A DNA stretch of 64,000 nt from Biomphalaria glabrata (taxonomy: Eukaryota > Mollusca > Gastropoda > Planorbidae). This document shows positions 44,774 through 54,899 of the stretch, in pieces (position 1 is the first letter of the stretch; each line of letters starts with the position of its first letter). The DNA lies in NCBI RefSeq assembly GCF_947242115.1, contig NC_074725.1, forward strand, positions 21,167,398 to 21,231,397. The letters are read 5' to 3'. The translations under genes and the position numbers were made by a program. The notes under the pieces were generated by a model. That model was given only the letters and a program-made list of their open reading frames with translations, was not told where the DNA came from and made no database searches.

Positions 44774-45640
44774 ACTCGGCCTATTTCAGATATTCATCAA
44801 TGCCCTTTTTTTTATTTATCAAATCCCAGAATGAGCTTTAAAAGTTGTGCATTTCTTGAATATTTTGTAGTACTATTTTTTTTCACAATGTTGATTTGTT
44901 TAAAAATGTTATAGAAATATAAACAGAAAATTCTAATTTATTCATCCCTACATTTGAATATGAAACAAGCAGATCTTACATCATTAGCATGTGATTTATA
45001 TTCAGATTTATTCATTCCAAATACATTATTCTTCACATTATTTAATCTTTGTAATGATTTTGTAGGGCACAGTAGCTGAGTGGCAAAGCACTTGGTTTCC
45101 AAAGTAAAGAGTCTCGATTTCAAATCTCATTGAATGCTGGGATTTAGAACTTCTGGGTTATTTAGATGCCCCTAAGTATAGGTATTTAACCATAGGTTGG
45201 GGAAAGTTAAGGGCTGTTGGTCATTGTGCTGGCCACATAATGCCTTTGTTCACCCTCAGCTATAGAAAGTACATCATCTGTCCCTATAGATCACAAGGTC
45301 CAAAAGGGAGGGGGTAGGTACTTTACTTTTTACTTAATAGTTTGTTAGATAGATTGTTGTCATTAAAAGTAGTCATTATGAACCTAAGTTTAAGTATAAA
45401 TATAAATTTAAAAGCCCTGTTTGGGCACATCTTGACCAAAGAAATATTTTTTAATGTAGATCATTTTTATATATGTCATTTAATATTTGTACTTCTATTT
45501 TTGTAAGATATAGCTATAGTTTTAATGTATTAAAAAAAAAAGTTACATTCACAATATTTAAAATTTCTCTTTTGTTTTCCTGTCACCTGTGATATTTTAA
45601 ATATATTTGAAGTGACATAATAAACTTACTCATGCAAAGT
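44774..45640 (+). other. Methyltransferase 3' UTR region
   Basis: It follows the TAA at 44771-44773. The most convincing AATAAA is at 45619-45624. If that signal is used, the transcript carries a SINE family A copy (45063-45320) in its 3' UTR. An earlier end cannot be excluded. Confidence 0.4.
45063..45320 (+). mobile_element. SINE family A copy
   Basis: The head is GGGCACAGTAGCTGAGTGGC. It is followed by a decayed B box (GATTTCAAATCTCATT), the body GTGCTGGCCACATAATGCC and the tail ATAGATCACAAGGTCC with a purine-rich end. It is in sense orientation relative to the methyltransferase, 290 bp after its stop. Confidence 0.8.
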
Positions 45641-45844
45641 AGCTATGCTGTTAATTATTTTTTTAAAATCAACTTAAGTTAAATTTTTGTTTTTTCATTT
45701 TTCAAATTATATTTTGAAATAAATAATTTTTGTTTAGAAGCCTAGGTGCCTAGGCAAGAATAGATTTTGAATTAACAACTTAATCAGTTATCAATTTTAA
45801 TGATCAAGTTCTTTGAAAATTCTCTATAAGATTGTACTGATGTG

Positions 45845-46150
45845 TGCCTGAATGGCATACACTGTTTGGCTATCTTACTAAGGAGGGCTTGGGTTTGAGT
45901 CCTGATGTACACACAGTTGGAATTTAAATTTTAACTAAACGTTTGCTGGATACCTAAACTAAATGCCTGGCAAATAGCGTCTCCCAGGTTACAATGTCCA
46001 CAACAGATCTTGTACCAGAGTGCACTGTCCACTATAGATCTTGTACCAGAGTGCACTGTCCACTATAGATCTTGTACCAGAGTGCACTGTCCACTATAGA
46101 TCTTGTACCAGAGTGCACTGAACATGCAATAGGAGCATAGCAGGAGGATT
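45845..46150 (+). mobile_element. SINE family C copy with internal 31-bp amplification
   Basis: GGGCTTGGGTTTGAGTCCTG (B-box region) and CGTTTGCTGGATACCTAAAC match the order of family C. Then AGAGTGCACTGTCCACTATA plus GATCTTGTACC repeats about four times at exact 31-bp spacing (for example 46023, 46054, 46085). It ends in GTGCACTGAACATGCAATAG, which continues the family body. Confidence 0.6.
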
Positions 46151-46977
46151 TGCAAAGCAATATTAAAAATAATCAGTGGTTAGAATTATGCTTTTACACT
46201 TTTAGTCTCTGCTGTAGTTTTTTATTGCTTAAGAGTGAGCTTATTAGCCATATGTGTACCCAGGTAGGTACCTATCGATCATCGAGTAATACTAATACTT
46301 CCTGACAGAGAATGGGCTCGGTATATAAATCTTAACCCATCTCCCGAATTTCTTATAAGGGGAATGAGTTTGGGTTTTGTGTATCAGACACCAATTTTCT
46401 GTTCTTAGTTGGCAGACTATCGCAAGAAATGCTAATTTAACAAAAAAAGCAGGGCTTAATGCTGGAGTTAATATTAGGCTAATCTGTCACATTTGCAGCG
46501 CAACGTGACACACCAATCACAACCACATTTGGTCGGAAGGCATTTTTGTTTCTTAATTTTTATTTGATTTTGTCTTGCATAAATTGAATAAAAGTGCGTT
46601 TCGGTTTTGAGAGAATTGCTGCAATATTGATTTTTTGTCGCTACTCGTAAGAGAAAAGCTGGTATTATTTTTGTGTAGTCTGTCTGTCCGTCTGTTTAGA
46701 TCTTAAAAACAAGAGTGATGGGAGGCAATCATGTTACAAATAAACATTTATGTATGGAGGGAGATAGGTTGTGTTTGTTGGTAGGTTGTAGTTCCTAGCT
46801 TCTGTCAAAACCTGTCTGCCTACTTGTATTACGAACCCTTGCCGAGCCACCTCTGAGTTTGTGTGATAACAAAAACTCTTTTTGTAATTTTTTTTAAAAA
46901 TCAATATAGTGTTTATAGACCCTATTTATGATTCAAGAAAGAGAAGACTATATATATATATATATATATATATAATT
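46151..46977. other. Intergenic, no gene seen; (TA)n at its end
   Basis: No exon found. A (TA)13 tract at 46949-46974 directly precedes the MITE at 46978. The GTTTAGATCTTAAAAAC patch near 46696 recurs at about 25961 and is probably a dispersed repeat. Confidence 0.45.
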
Positions 46978-47405
46978 CAGTGGTGTAGCAAGGTACCCGC
47001 GGACCCGGGTTCAAGTACATCTTGGTGGGCCCCCCTCCAACCAATAAGACAAATTTAGTGTGTGACAAAAAATGAGTAATCTAAATGTAAAGACATTCCA
47101 ATGTAGAGATCGTACCTTTTTTAAAAAAATAAGTAATTATGTCATAATGTTTGATTCAGTTTGGACTGCATATAAGTAATAATGTCTTAAAAGTCAATGT
47201 TTTTACATCTTCTAAATAGAGTTAAACGACTTAAATGAACAAACAAATGTTCTTCCTAAGTTGTGGGCTCCAATTGGCCATGAGTAATGGGCCCAAGCGT
47301 ATTGAACTCTTTCGCGCCATGGTTGCTTCGCCACAGCTATGGGCTCCGATTGGTCGTGGGCCCGGTTTTATTGAACCTCTTCGTGCCATGGATGCTACGC
47401 CACTG
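46978..47405. mobile_element. MITE with CAGTGGYGTAGC ends
   Basis: The left end CAGTGGTGTAGCAAGG and the right end GGATGCTACGCCACTG form a 12-bp imperfect inverted repeat. The right terminal 70 bp is duplicated in tandem inside the element (about 47264-47335 and 47336-47405; both have GGGCTCC(A/G)ATTGG and CGYGCCATGG). No transposase. A convincing target duplication is not visible, perhaps because the left side abuts a (TA)n tract. Confidence 0.65.
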
Positions 47406-47889
47406 ACTAGTTGGTGACGTAGGTCTCTAGGATCCGTGCAGTTCTGGAATCACACAGGTTAAAGAAAACACTTTATAATATTATTATTATTACTTTTTTT
47501 TTTTTACATATTATAGTCCCCACTGTCGTATGAAACGTAGGCCACTTGATATATTAATAAACATCAACTTACTTCTTTTTAAAATATTTACAATGTTGGT
47601 GGTTAACGCCTAGTTCTAGATCAATATATCAATGCAGCCTATCGATTTCAAATACAAATTTGTGTCCGAAGTGTGAGACAAGAATTGATACAACTATTGA
47701 CTCTTGTGTTTCTTGACTTTATCGTCATCTCTGATATTAGCTTTAGACATTAGTATTTATTTTTTTTTAAGTAGTGAGAACCTTTTTAGCCATCGAAAGT
47801 TGGCATCAGTTCTTGATAGAAAACACTAATTCTCATTGTCACTCTTGTAGGTTAGACTTTCAAACTGATAACAAACAAACAAAAAAAAA
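47406..47889. other. Intergenic, nothing recognised
   Basis: AT-rich non-coding sequence with T runs near 47491 and 47761. No exon or known repeat. Confidence 0.4.
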
Positions 47890-48178
47890 AACACTTCGAA
47901 TGGATGGTTTTGAGGTCATACGATGAGAATGAGTGGGCATTTGTATCGTATTAATTTCAAAATCAACCAATGCAAGAAAAGAAAGAAACAAACAAACAAA
48001 GAAACTTCGAATGGATGGTTTTGAGGTCATACGATGAGAATGAGTGGGCATTGGCATCGTATTGGTTTCAAAATCAACCACCGCAAGAAAAAAAAAACTT
48101 CGAATGGATGGTTTTGAGGTCATACGACGAGAATGTATGGGCAATGGCATCGTATTGGTTTCAAAATCAACCACCGCT
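47890..48178 (+). repeat. Tandem repeat, 3 units of 93-111 bp
   Basis: ACTTCGAATGGATGGTTTTG begins units at about 47892, 48003 and 48096, each ending in CAAAATCAACCA plus an A-rich linker whose length sets the 111 or 93 bp spacing. Open frames on both strands here merely follow the repeat. Confidence 0.9.
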
Positions 48179-49419
48179 GGAATCCGCTGTCGGAATAATT
48201 TAAATCGGCACTCGCTGAACCTCCAAGAAAACATTTAACATCTAAATTTCATTTGTCCTTGACAAAATTGATTAGTATAAGCATCGAACCCTGGACTTGT
48301 GTGTTATTAGCGAGACGCTCAACAACCAGTCATTCAAATATGTGCAGTATTTTATTTTGAAATAAAAGATTCAGTCTTTAGTCTTTTATAATACCGAGAT
48401 CTGCATGTGTCTAAAATGTTGTTTCTGGAATCTATATTTTATTTCATTTCTCTTCTGAAACAAATTGTCAAATCTGATAGTGATTTTGCAGATTTTCACT
48501 TTATGGCCTCATGACCAATCTATCTGCTGTCTCGCGCCCCCGCCCCATCCCACCCCCGAGGTGATGTCAGTGAGAAGGTTCAGGAGCTTAGCGTGTAGGA
48601 CAAAAGGTTGGTTGCCACTTAAAGCTAACGAGTTCCTCCTGCCCGATGGAGAAGGAAAACTCGGAATTCAAACCTCTGCTGCCTCTAGATAAATATGATT
48701 TTTAGATCAAGAAATATTTGATATGAGATACAGACACCGTTTTGTCAGCGCTACTTTGGTATGTAACCTAATTTCAGTAATGTGTGCTTCTTAAAACAAG
48801 ATTAATTCTAGGCAGCGCTATTTATTATTCCAGTCTATCTTTGTTCGTCCATCCTCGGTATGAGCATGAAAAGAAACACATAATGTTGTTGTCTCTTTGT
48901 TTAAAGTCTGAAAATATAAAATCATAGGGGAGGTAATGTTCACGTCGGATCTATTCAGACAAGAGTTAGCAGGCAGGATCTTATGCTTTGATTGTAAGCT
49001 ATCGCAGCAGGGCCGGATTTAAGAGAGGGCAGAATAGAGACGCTTTGAGTAGAAGACTCGACGACCATTTTCCCTGTAAATAAACGTGTAGACGATTTAC
49101 TAAAGCGATATCCAGTTCTTTTAAGAGCATCTGAAAAGCTGTGCGGACTGCATGTGTGGTATAACTCTTAATTGGAACTTAATAATTTTTCAAATGTGAT
49201 AGCAATCTGGGTGATAGCACACAAATTAGAGACTGAATTAGACATAGCTTAAGGGACCATAAAGACAGGCTCGAGGTAAATGGGAGATGGCATAAACACG
49301 GCTTGGTGTTGGACCGAATTGATGTTGGAAATCAAGTGCCAGTGCTTCTTGTGACTGAATTAGAGACAGTATTATAAGCGCACATTCTTAAAAGCATGGG
49401 ATAAAACGATATTATTAAT
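48179..49419. other. Intergenic with faint repeat traces
   Basis: No gene seen. CGCCCCATCCCACCCCCGAG to AATTCAAACCTCTGC (about 48540-48680) looks like a decayed tRNA-derived repeat. CAGGGCCGGATTTAAG at 49009 is the kind of end seen on hAT elements, but no partner end was found. Confidence 0.35.
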
Positions 49420-49488
49420 CAGTTGTGGGCCCCTATTGGTCGTGGGCCAGGGTTCATTGAACCCCTTGGCGCCACGGATGCTGCGCCA

Positions 49489-49491
<3 letters not shown>
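49420..49491. mobile_element. MITE end fragment (CAGTGGCGTAGC family)
   Basis: GTGGGCCCCTATTGGTCGTG to GGATGCTGCGCCACTG matches the right terminal 70 bp of 46978-47405. It ends exactly where a (AT)n tract begins at 49492. Confidence 0.7.
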
Positions 49492-49541
<50 letters not shown>

Positions 49542-49547
<6 letters not shown>

Positions 49548-49905
49548 AACTGCGCTCCAGAGCCACACTGATTATGCGCATCAGAGCGCCATTCAACACA
49601 AGTAGGAGAAGACATGTTTAGACAGGAATAAGGACTGTTGTAGATCCGGCTAAAGTGATGGAAGTCTAAGCTGTCTTGACTCGAGAGGACGTCATTTGTG
49701 CTATCTATGAACTGTGGACCTGGGGCTGCACTGGGAAGTGTGTCAGTGGTCTGTATTGAGTTAGGTAGGAAAGGACTGGTGTCACTTGATATAAGACACT
49801 CTGGGACTAATAGCTGAAGTCCATGCCTGTTTGTAAATGTAAATAAATACCGAGTTTATTGTTACCTCCTGACTTCCGTTGAGTGCTTACCTTAGAGTTA
49901 CAACA
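49542..49905. mobile_element. Probable solo LTR in a (TA)n tract
   Basis: A 364-bp block begins TGTTGTAACT and ends AGTTACAACA, matching inverted tips with TG...CA ends. It is flanked by ATAT on both sides (49538-49541 and 49906-49909) and by (TA)n beyond. There is an AATAAA-like signal in its right half. It fits a solo LTR of an unknown family; no internal region is present. Fossil element. Confidence 0.6.
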
Positions 49906-50108
49906 ATATATGTATATATATATTTAGTATCAGCAGATATTATAAGTCACATTCGTAATGTCCTCCAATCATTAATAAAAGCAAAATATCATCAAAATGT
50001 AAAATGTATCTTCAAGTTATAATATAGCAAGACAAAAAAACAGCGTAATAAACAAACAACAGAGGTTATTTAGGTAGAAATGCAACATTTGTTTTAGTGT
50101 GATCATGT

Positions 50109-50114
50109 TTTATT
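50109..50114 (-). other. Poly(A) signal AATAAA of the secreted-peptide gene
   Basis: TTTATT on the plus strand is AATAAA on the minus strand, about 46 bases after the stop codon (50160-50162). This is a plausible end for a short 3' UTR. Confidence 0.55.
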
Positions 50115-50159
50115 GATATAAAAACACGCTAAGGCCATGAATGATTCATCTCTCAAAAC

Positions 50160-51172
50160 CTAGGCCTGGGCTACTCTCACTCCACCTCTACCTCTAAGGA
50201 AACGAGGGTTGATTTTTTTGACGGATGGCTCAGAGCCACCCCGGAGCCTGTCATTGTAGATGTCAGAAGTGATTTTCATGTGGGCCATCTGTTTGCGATT
50301 TCTGGTAAACGTTGGTGTCTCCACGTCGTCGCCCATGGTTGTTTTCTGAGGGAATACTGAAACCAGACGACAAGAGGTCAAAGTCAAATACTGAAGCAGA
50401 CGACAAGAGGTCAAAGTATTTTAAATATAATAATAATATTAATTTCATTTAGGTAGCGCTGGTAACAAACAGAATGTATGCTCAAAGTTGTATAACATAG
50501 CAGACATAGTTACGAGAGTTTAAATGACCAACTATCTAAAATGTTTTCAAAATCCTGAATGAAGTGAAGCATGTTCCAAACCTTTGGTCCATGCACCGAA
50601 AAAGCCCGGACACAACCGAAACTTTAGAAGAAGAAACCTGGCACAACTAGAAGCGTCGATTCCATGGAGCACAGGTTTCTCTGATGGACATTCAGAGTGA
50701 TTAGTAAAATCAGGTACAAGTACACCTTTCATTTTTACTACATGTGAAACTAATTTGCCTTTGCATTATCTTGATTATATTTTTAAATTAAAATCTGAAG
50801 CTTCTGGCAATAAGTTGTGGAAATAGTATGCCCACTCCTTTAGTGACGAGTCAGTTACACAGATCGGGTCTCAAACAAGGAAATCCTATGTTTGGGAGTC
50901 AAACACTTAGTGAGGTTGTGACAGAGCGTCGCATGATGTTTGCGGGACATGTTCTACGTCAAAATGAATTACGCACACCAAGAGTTGCGATAACATGGAA
51001 GCCAATACGAGGAAAGCGCAAACAGGCACGTGCTCGTATTAGTTGGCGACACACCTTCATGAAGGACCTCAGAACAGTGGACACCAGGTGGGAGGAGGCT
51101 TCAGACATTGCCAACGACAGATCTTTATGGAGACAGCTTGCTGCCCAATGCGCCGAACGGCGCCGGAGGACC

Positions 51173-51203
<31 letters not shown>

Positions 51204-51812
51204 TTAAGTGACGAACATTTGTGGTAAGAGAAAAGTCGAAAAGTCCCGCTCGACGAGGTGATAAGGAAGCGGGCAAGGTATGATTCAACAAGACGGACGT
51301 TAGAAACACATTATAAGACGCAAAATATCAATGGAGTTTCCTCCTCATCATCTGTCCTTTGTGTTTCTCACGGAACATCGGACCTCAGTTAAAACACGCC
51401 CCTCTCCACGGTCTCTTGCTAGACTTTTAATTGCTTCCCAGCTCTTTCTTGTCTTCTCGGCTTCATCTAGTGCACTGATCGCCATGTTCTTTTTTTTTTT
51501 TTGGTCGTCCTCTGCGTCTTGTGCCATGAGAATTTCAATCTAAGGTGTGTCTAACACTGTAGTTGGAGATTGATTGAACATTGTTCGGATTTAAAAAAAA
51601 AAAAGGAATTGGGGGGGGGGGTATGTCGACACCTAGAAGTGAATATTAAAAATACACAAGAATATTTTTATACCTGTTTCTGTGATGTCAAAATCCCCGC
51701 CATTATCGTCAATACCCTGGTCAATGAACCAATCAGGAGATGAGGTTGCTGAGGTCATGCAGAGGCAGGTCATAATGAAGGCTGCAAAAAGGCACGCTGT
51801 CACGCAATTCAT
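50160..51812 (-). CDS. Small secreted peptide precursor, family not recognised
   Basis: Two coding exons (51812-51674 and 50356-50160) join across consensus GT-AG sites in phase 1 to give 111 residues. Residues 1 to about 22 are a signal peptide (hydrophobic core ACLFAAFIMTCLCM, likely cut after TSA). An acidic spacer follows (SPDWFIDQGIDDNGGDFD). Then comes a furin-like site R65-N-R67-K68, a 24-residue segment 69-92 starting with Gln (possible pyroglutamate) and ending before K93-K94, and a basic tail 95-111 with PRFLRGRGG. There are no cysteines in the presumed mature part. Exon 51814 begins after an acceptor with a 2-base 5' UTR part, and a 5' UTR exon with TATA box lies at 53019-53106. 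The exon at 61689-61828 encodes a related precursor tail. The layout fits a neuropeptide or peptide-hormone precursor; the function is inferred from architecture only. The introns carry a LINE tail, (AT)n and MITE pieces. Confidence 0.68.
50838..51205 (+). mobile_element. LINE 3' end with (AAGT)n tail
   Basis: The frame 50828-51175 reads ERRMMFAGHVLRQNELRTPR, GKRKQARARISWRHTFMKDL, WEEASDIANDRSLWRQLAAQ and then CAERRRRT. This is the C-terminal tail of a LINE protein that also occurs (antisense) at 43369-43566. The tail ends in a stop and about eight AAGT repeats (51172-51205), the tandem 3' tail used by some LINE clades. It is 5'-truncated and lies antisense in the intron of the secreted-peptide gene. 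Confidence 0.8.
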
Positions 51813-52261
51813 GTCTGCAATGAAACAAGAAACTTACTATGAGGTTGACAGACATTGCTGAGATAAAAGAGAACGAAGTAGCCTAGATGTTCTTCGCCCT
51901 CTTTTAGATTTACGGTAAACTTCGATACTGAAAGAAGAATAGGAATACAGTCAGACCAATGACAGCAAGTCCATGTTCCAAACGTAAGCATTAACAGTAC
52001 GTCAAAGTTTAGGGGGGGGGGGGAACCCTCGGTGCAGGACCATTCGTTATAGAAGACCTCATCACTGACCTGCAACGTCACAACCTGTGGGCTGTTTAGC
52101 TATGCTCCACTTGTCTATACTTCCTTGTTTCCTACACCGGATACACCAAGAAGCTAGCTAGTTATAGATTTGTCTCCATTAAGTAAATATATCCACACAA
52201 CGTTACAATGAGAACATCAAATGTACTAAAGTAAATTAAAGCTTTCTTGATTAAAAGTAGA

Positions 52262-52264
<3 letters not shown>

Positions 52265-52324
<60 letters not shown>
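52265..52324. repeat. (AT)30 microsatellite
   Basis: A pure AT run of about 60 bp. It is directly followed by CACGGGCGGACTGGGA, which looks like the terminus of a DNA transposon. It lies in intron 1 of the secreted-peptide gene. Confidence 0.95.
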
Positions 52325-52328
<4 letters not shown>

Positions 52329-52754
52329 GGCGGACTGGGAATAAAAACCGCCCCGGGCATTGCTATACCATGAACTGAATATTATATAACCAATTCTAGG
52401 TCTTCCTGTCTTAAAAATCATTATGATAGGCTAAGTTTGATAATTTTTCGATAGCTATACATATCCATACGGTGAACACTATTTCCTTATAAGGAATATG
52501 GGTCTTTTGCTTTTTAATCACTAAGTAGGCTATGTAGGCCCTAAAAAGATGAAGCCTACTAGATCTAGTAGCACTATCTACGGATGTAGACGTTTACATT
52601 ATTTCGGAAAATGTGTTAGATTGAATTAAAAGGCTCTAGTAAAGTCTGTAAAAAAATTTTTTTTTTAATACTGATACGTCACTCAGAGGGCCCCTTTTGT
52701 AAGAGAACAGTATATAATAAACCTTTAACAATTTAATACGTGCCTAAGTGGCAT

Positions 52755-52815
52755 CCATGAGGTTCTTATCTTATAAAATACAGACGTGACTTCAAAAAGA
52801 AGATGATTAGCCTAC
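52755..52815 (-). mobile_element. Very short LINE 3' terminus
   Basis: GGTTCTTATCTTATAAAATA and CAGACGTGACTTCAAAAAGA, then AGATGATTA, match the 3' end of the LINE at 60055-60110 and resemble 28430-28470. Only about 60 bp are present. Confidence 0.5.
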
Positions 52816-53018
52816 AGTGGTCCTACCGGCCTATTTGGGTACCGGCACACCACTATACATACATATTATGAACTAGATCTACCGAGTTGTATGGCATTTG
52901 TCTTACGTATACATATAGAAATACATGAATAAATAATTTACTATTGTAGTCATAAAAGGTCTAGTCTCTAGTAAAGTATGGCACTTGTTAAAATATACAA
53001 CAACAAGCAATCACTTAC

Positions 53019-53073
53019 TTTCTTGGGTTTCAAGTTTCAGAACTAAAAGTGACAAGTTTTACTGAGAGATGAG
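53019..53073 (-). other. 5' UTR exon of the secreted-peptide gene
   Basis: On the minus strand a donor GAAA|GTAAGTGA ends an exon at 53019. The exon start is placed about 30 bases after the TATA box, near 53073. The intron to the acceptor before 51814 would be about 1.2 kb. The start is approximate and needs transcript data. Confidence 0.5.
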
Positions 53074-53099
53074 GTATTTGTGCTAGCAGGCACTGGCCC

Positions 53100-53106
53100 T
53101 TATATA
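53100..53106 (-). promoter_or_regulatory. TATA box of the secreted-peptide gene
   Basis: The minus strand reads GAGTATATAAGGGCC. A strong TATATAAG box lies 25-30 bases before the inferred start. Upstream of it are two short perfect palindromes, TGACAGTGTCA (53127-53137) and GGATAATCC (53143-53151), which may be homeodomain-type sites. Confidence 0.6.
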
Positions 53107-53339
53107 CTCGTCTCTTCCTAGGACATTGACAGTGTCAGATTTGGATAATCCGTGTTCGCCCTCCCCCTTTCTTAAAAAATCTTCTTCAATTACAAATAAT
53201 TGTTTTGTTGCCCCCCCCCCCTTTTTTTTTTTATTTTTCTCTTTCCTAGAGCTAAATGCACATGCATGCCCCCCCCCCACTCACACACCCATTATACATA
53301 ACCATGTCAGTTTTCTTTCTTGAAATAGGATTCATTTAG

Positions 53340-53465
53340 GATGGCTGCTTGGTCATGTGGGATGCGCTCTGGGCTGTTGTCTAGATGGACCGGAGTTCAA
53401 ACCACTGGCGGATCCGGGGAGGGGGGGAGGGGGCCGTTAGGTCGATCACACACACCCTCCCCCCA
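53340..53465 (+). mobile_element. SINE family B copy
   Basis: The head is GGATGGCTGCTTGGTCATGT GGGATGCGC. It has a B-box-like GGAGTTCAAACCACTGG and a G-rich, degenerate body GGATCCGGGGAGGGGGGG. It lies about 230 bp upstream of the TATA box, in the opposite orientation to the secreted-peptide gene. Confidence 0.7.
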
Positions 53466-54544
53466 CTCGGCCGACCCGTGTGATATGCATAATGAAAAAA
53501 AAATGAAGAGCTATAAAAACTTATTTTACGTAAAATATTTTATTATAGATTTCTGTGCTTTGATAGGCCAAAATACTACAACTGCGAAACATTGTGTGTT
53601 TTAAAAATAAAATTGTAAAACTAGATCTATATAAGACTTCTTTATATTGTTTTTAAAATGGTAGACATATACAAAAAATTAAGCAATTTGAATTTTTAAT
53701 TGAAAAGAAACAAACATTGTTCACTTTCAGATTTCCATAAAACTGTTTTGTTACAATTAGCTCGTGCAAGATACAGTCCTTTTTATTTTTGGAGCGCTAT
53801 ACGTGACAGGGGAGACAAGAATAACATTAGATCAATGGCTGCCTCTTCCTTTTGGAACTTTTATAAATGTTAATAAGTAAAAATAAATATCCTTTATGGA
53901 GCTATGACTTTTTATAAGATTCTATTCAGCTTGCAAATTCATCGGGAAAATCTGGACACGGTTTTTGAAAATGGCTCTAATGATTTCCTAGAAATTGGAC
54001 AGTTTTCCCCGTGTGGCCAATTAGCTAGTAATTATTTTACCAAAGACGAAGACTAAATGTGTTATTGTGTGTAAGGCGGCTTCATCCTGTTTTTTTCTAA
54101 TCAATATATTTTTTTTATTAATTATTACTTGCGGCAGAGATAGTTAAAACGCGCGCCAATAACATGATATATTGTGTTGCATAAATCGCACCTCAGACAT
54201 AATCTCCCTTTGCTATTCGCGGAAAATGATTTAATCTACGGCTAAACTTAGATGCATGGGGAGATCATCCTGGATAACAATTGAATTAATTTGACAAGTT
54301 AACCCAATTTTGTACATGATTGGGTGATGCCCGTTCAATTAGGGACATGTTCGGACGACAGAGATGACCAAGACTTGGACTCAGTTGAAAGTCTCACACA
54401 CTTCCAGATCTCTGAAAGTTTAAATAGTTCTTTTTTAAAAGTCATTTTATGCAAAGTTAGCTAAGTGAAAGTAAGTTGAATGAAAATTTAAAATATAGTA
54501 TAACATTACAAAATAGGGATAGACCGCTACTCCAAAACTATACT
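53466..54544. other. Intergenic, nothing recognised
   Basis: AT-rich sequence with no supported exon and no clear repeat family. Confidence 0.4.
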
Positions 54545-54690
54545 TATGGGTATAAGGAAGGGTCTCACATTGCTGATGCCATACACTACGAAAGCAGAAA
54601 GAAGGGTGATCACAAATGCCCAACCTGCGATAGCAGCTGTGCATCAAGGATTGGCCTCCTTCTTTAGTCACACAAGAAGTTGCAAAGGGA
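54545..54690 (+). mobile_element. LINE C-terminal zinc-finger remnant
   Basis: The plus strand encodes KGDHKCPTCDSSCASRIGL, then (after a stop) SHKKLQ or, in another frame, SHTRSC. CPxCxxxCxSRIGLxSHxRxC is the C-terminal C2H2 motif of several LINE proteins. The frame break within the finger shows it is dead. Confidence 0.6.
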
Positions 54691-54899
54691 AAAGATCGTC
54701 TCTCGAGACGCAAAATGCCACAGAATACCCGCTCTATCGATTAGACAGACAGACAATTATAGCCTACTAGCAACGAAAATGCGCAGTGTAAACATTGGCC
54801 GCCAAATGTATAACGCTAATTTACAACATTGCTTTTATAAGGCATATAATCTCTATATTAAATGTCGGTCTGTGCGGAATGCCTTGCCTCATTTCTCCT

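Noticed and set aside
47235-47417. Small gene MNKQMFFLSCGLQL...
   Set aside because: It overlaps the tandem terminal domains of a MITE with CAGTGGYGTAGC ends.
50828-51175. Independent 115-residue host gene
   Set aside because: The same C-terminal sequence occurs antisense at 43369-43566 and ends in an (AAGT)n tail, which marks it as a LINE 3' end.
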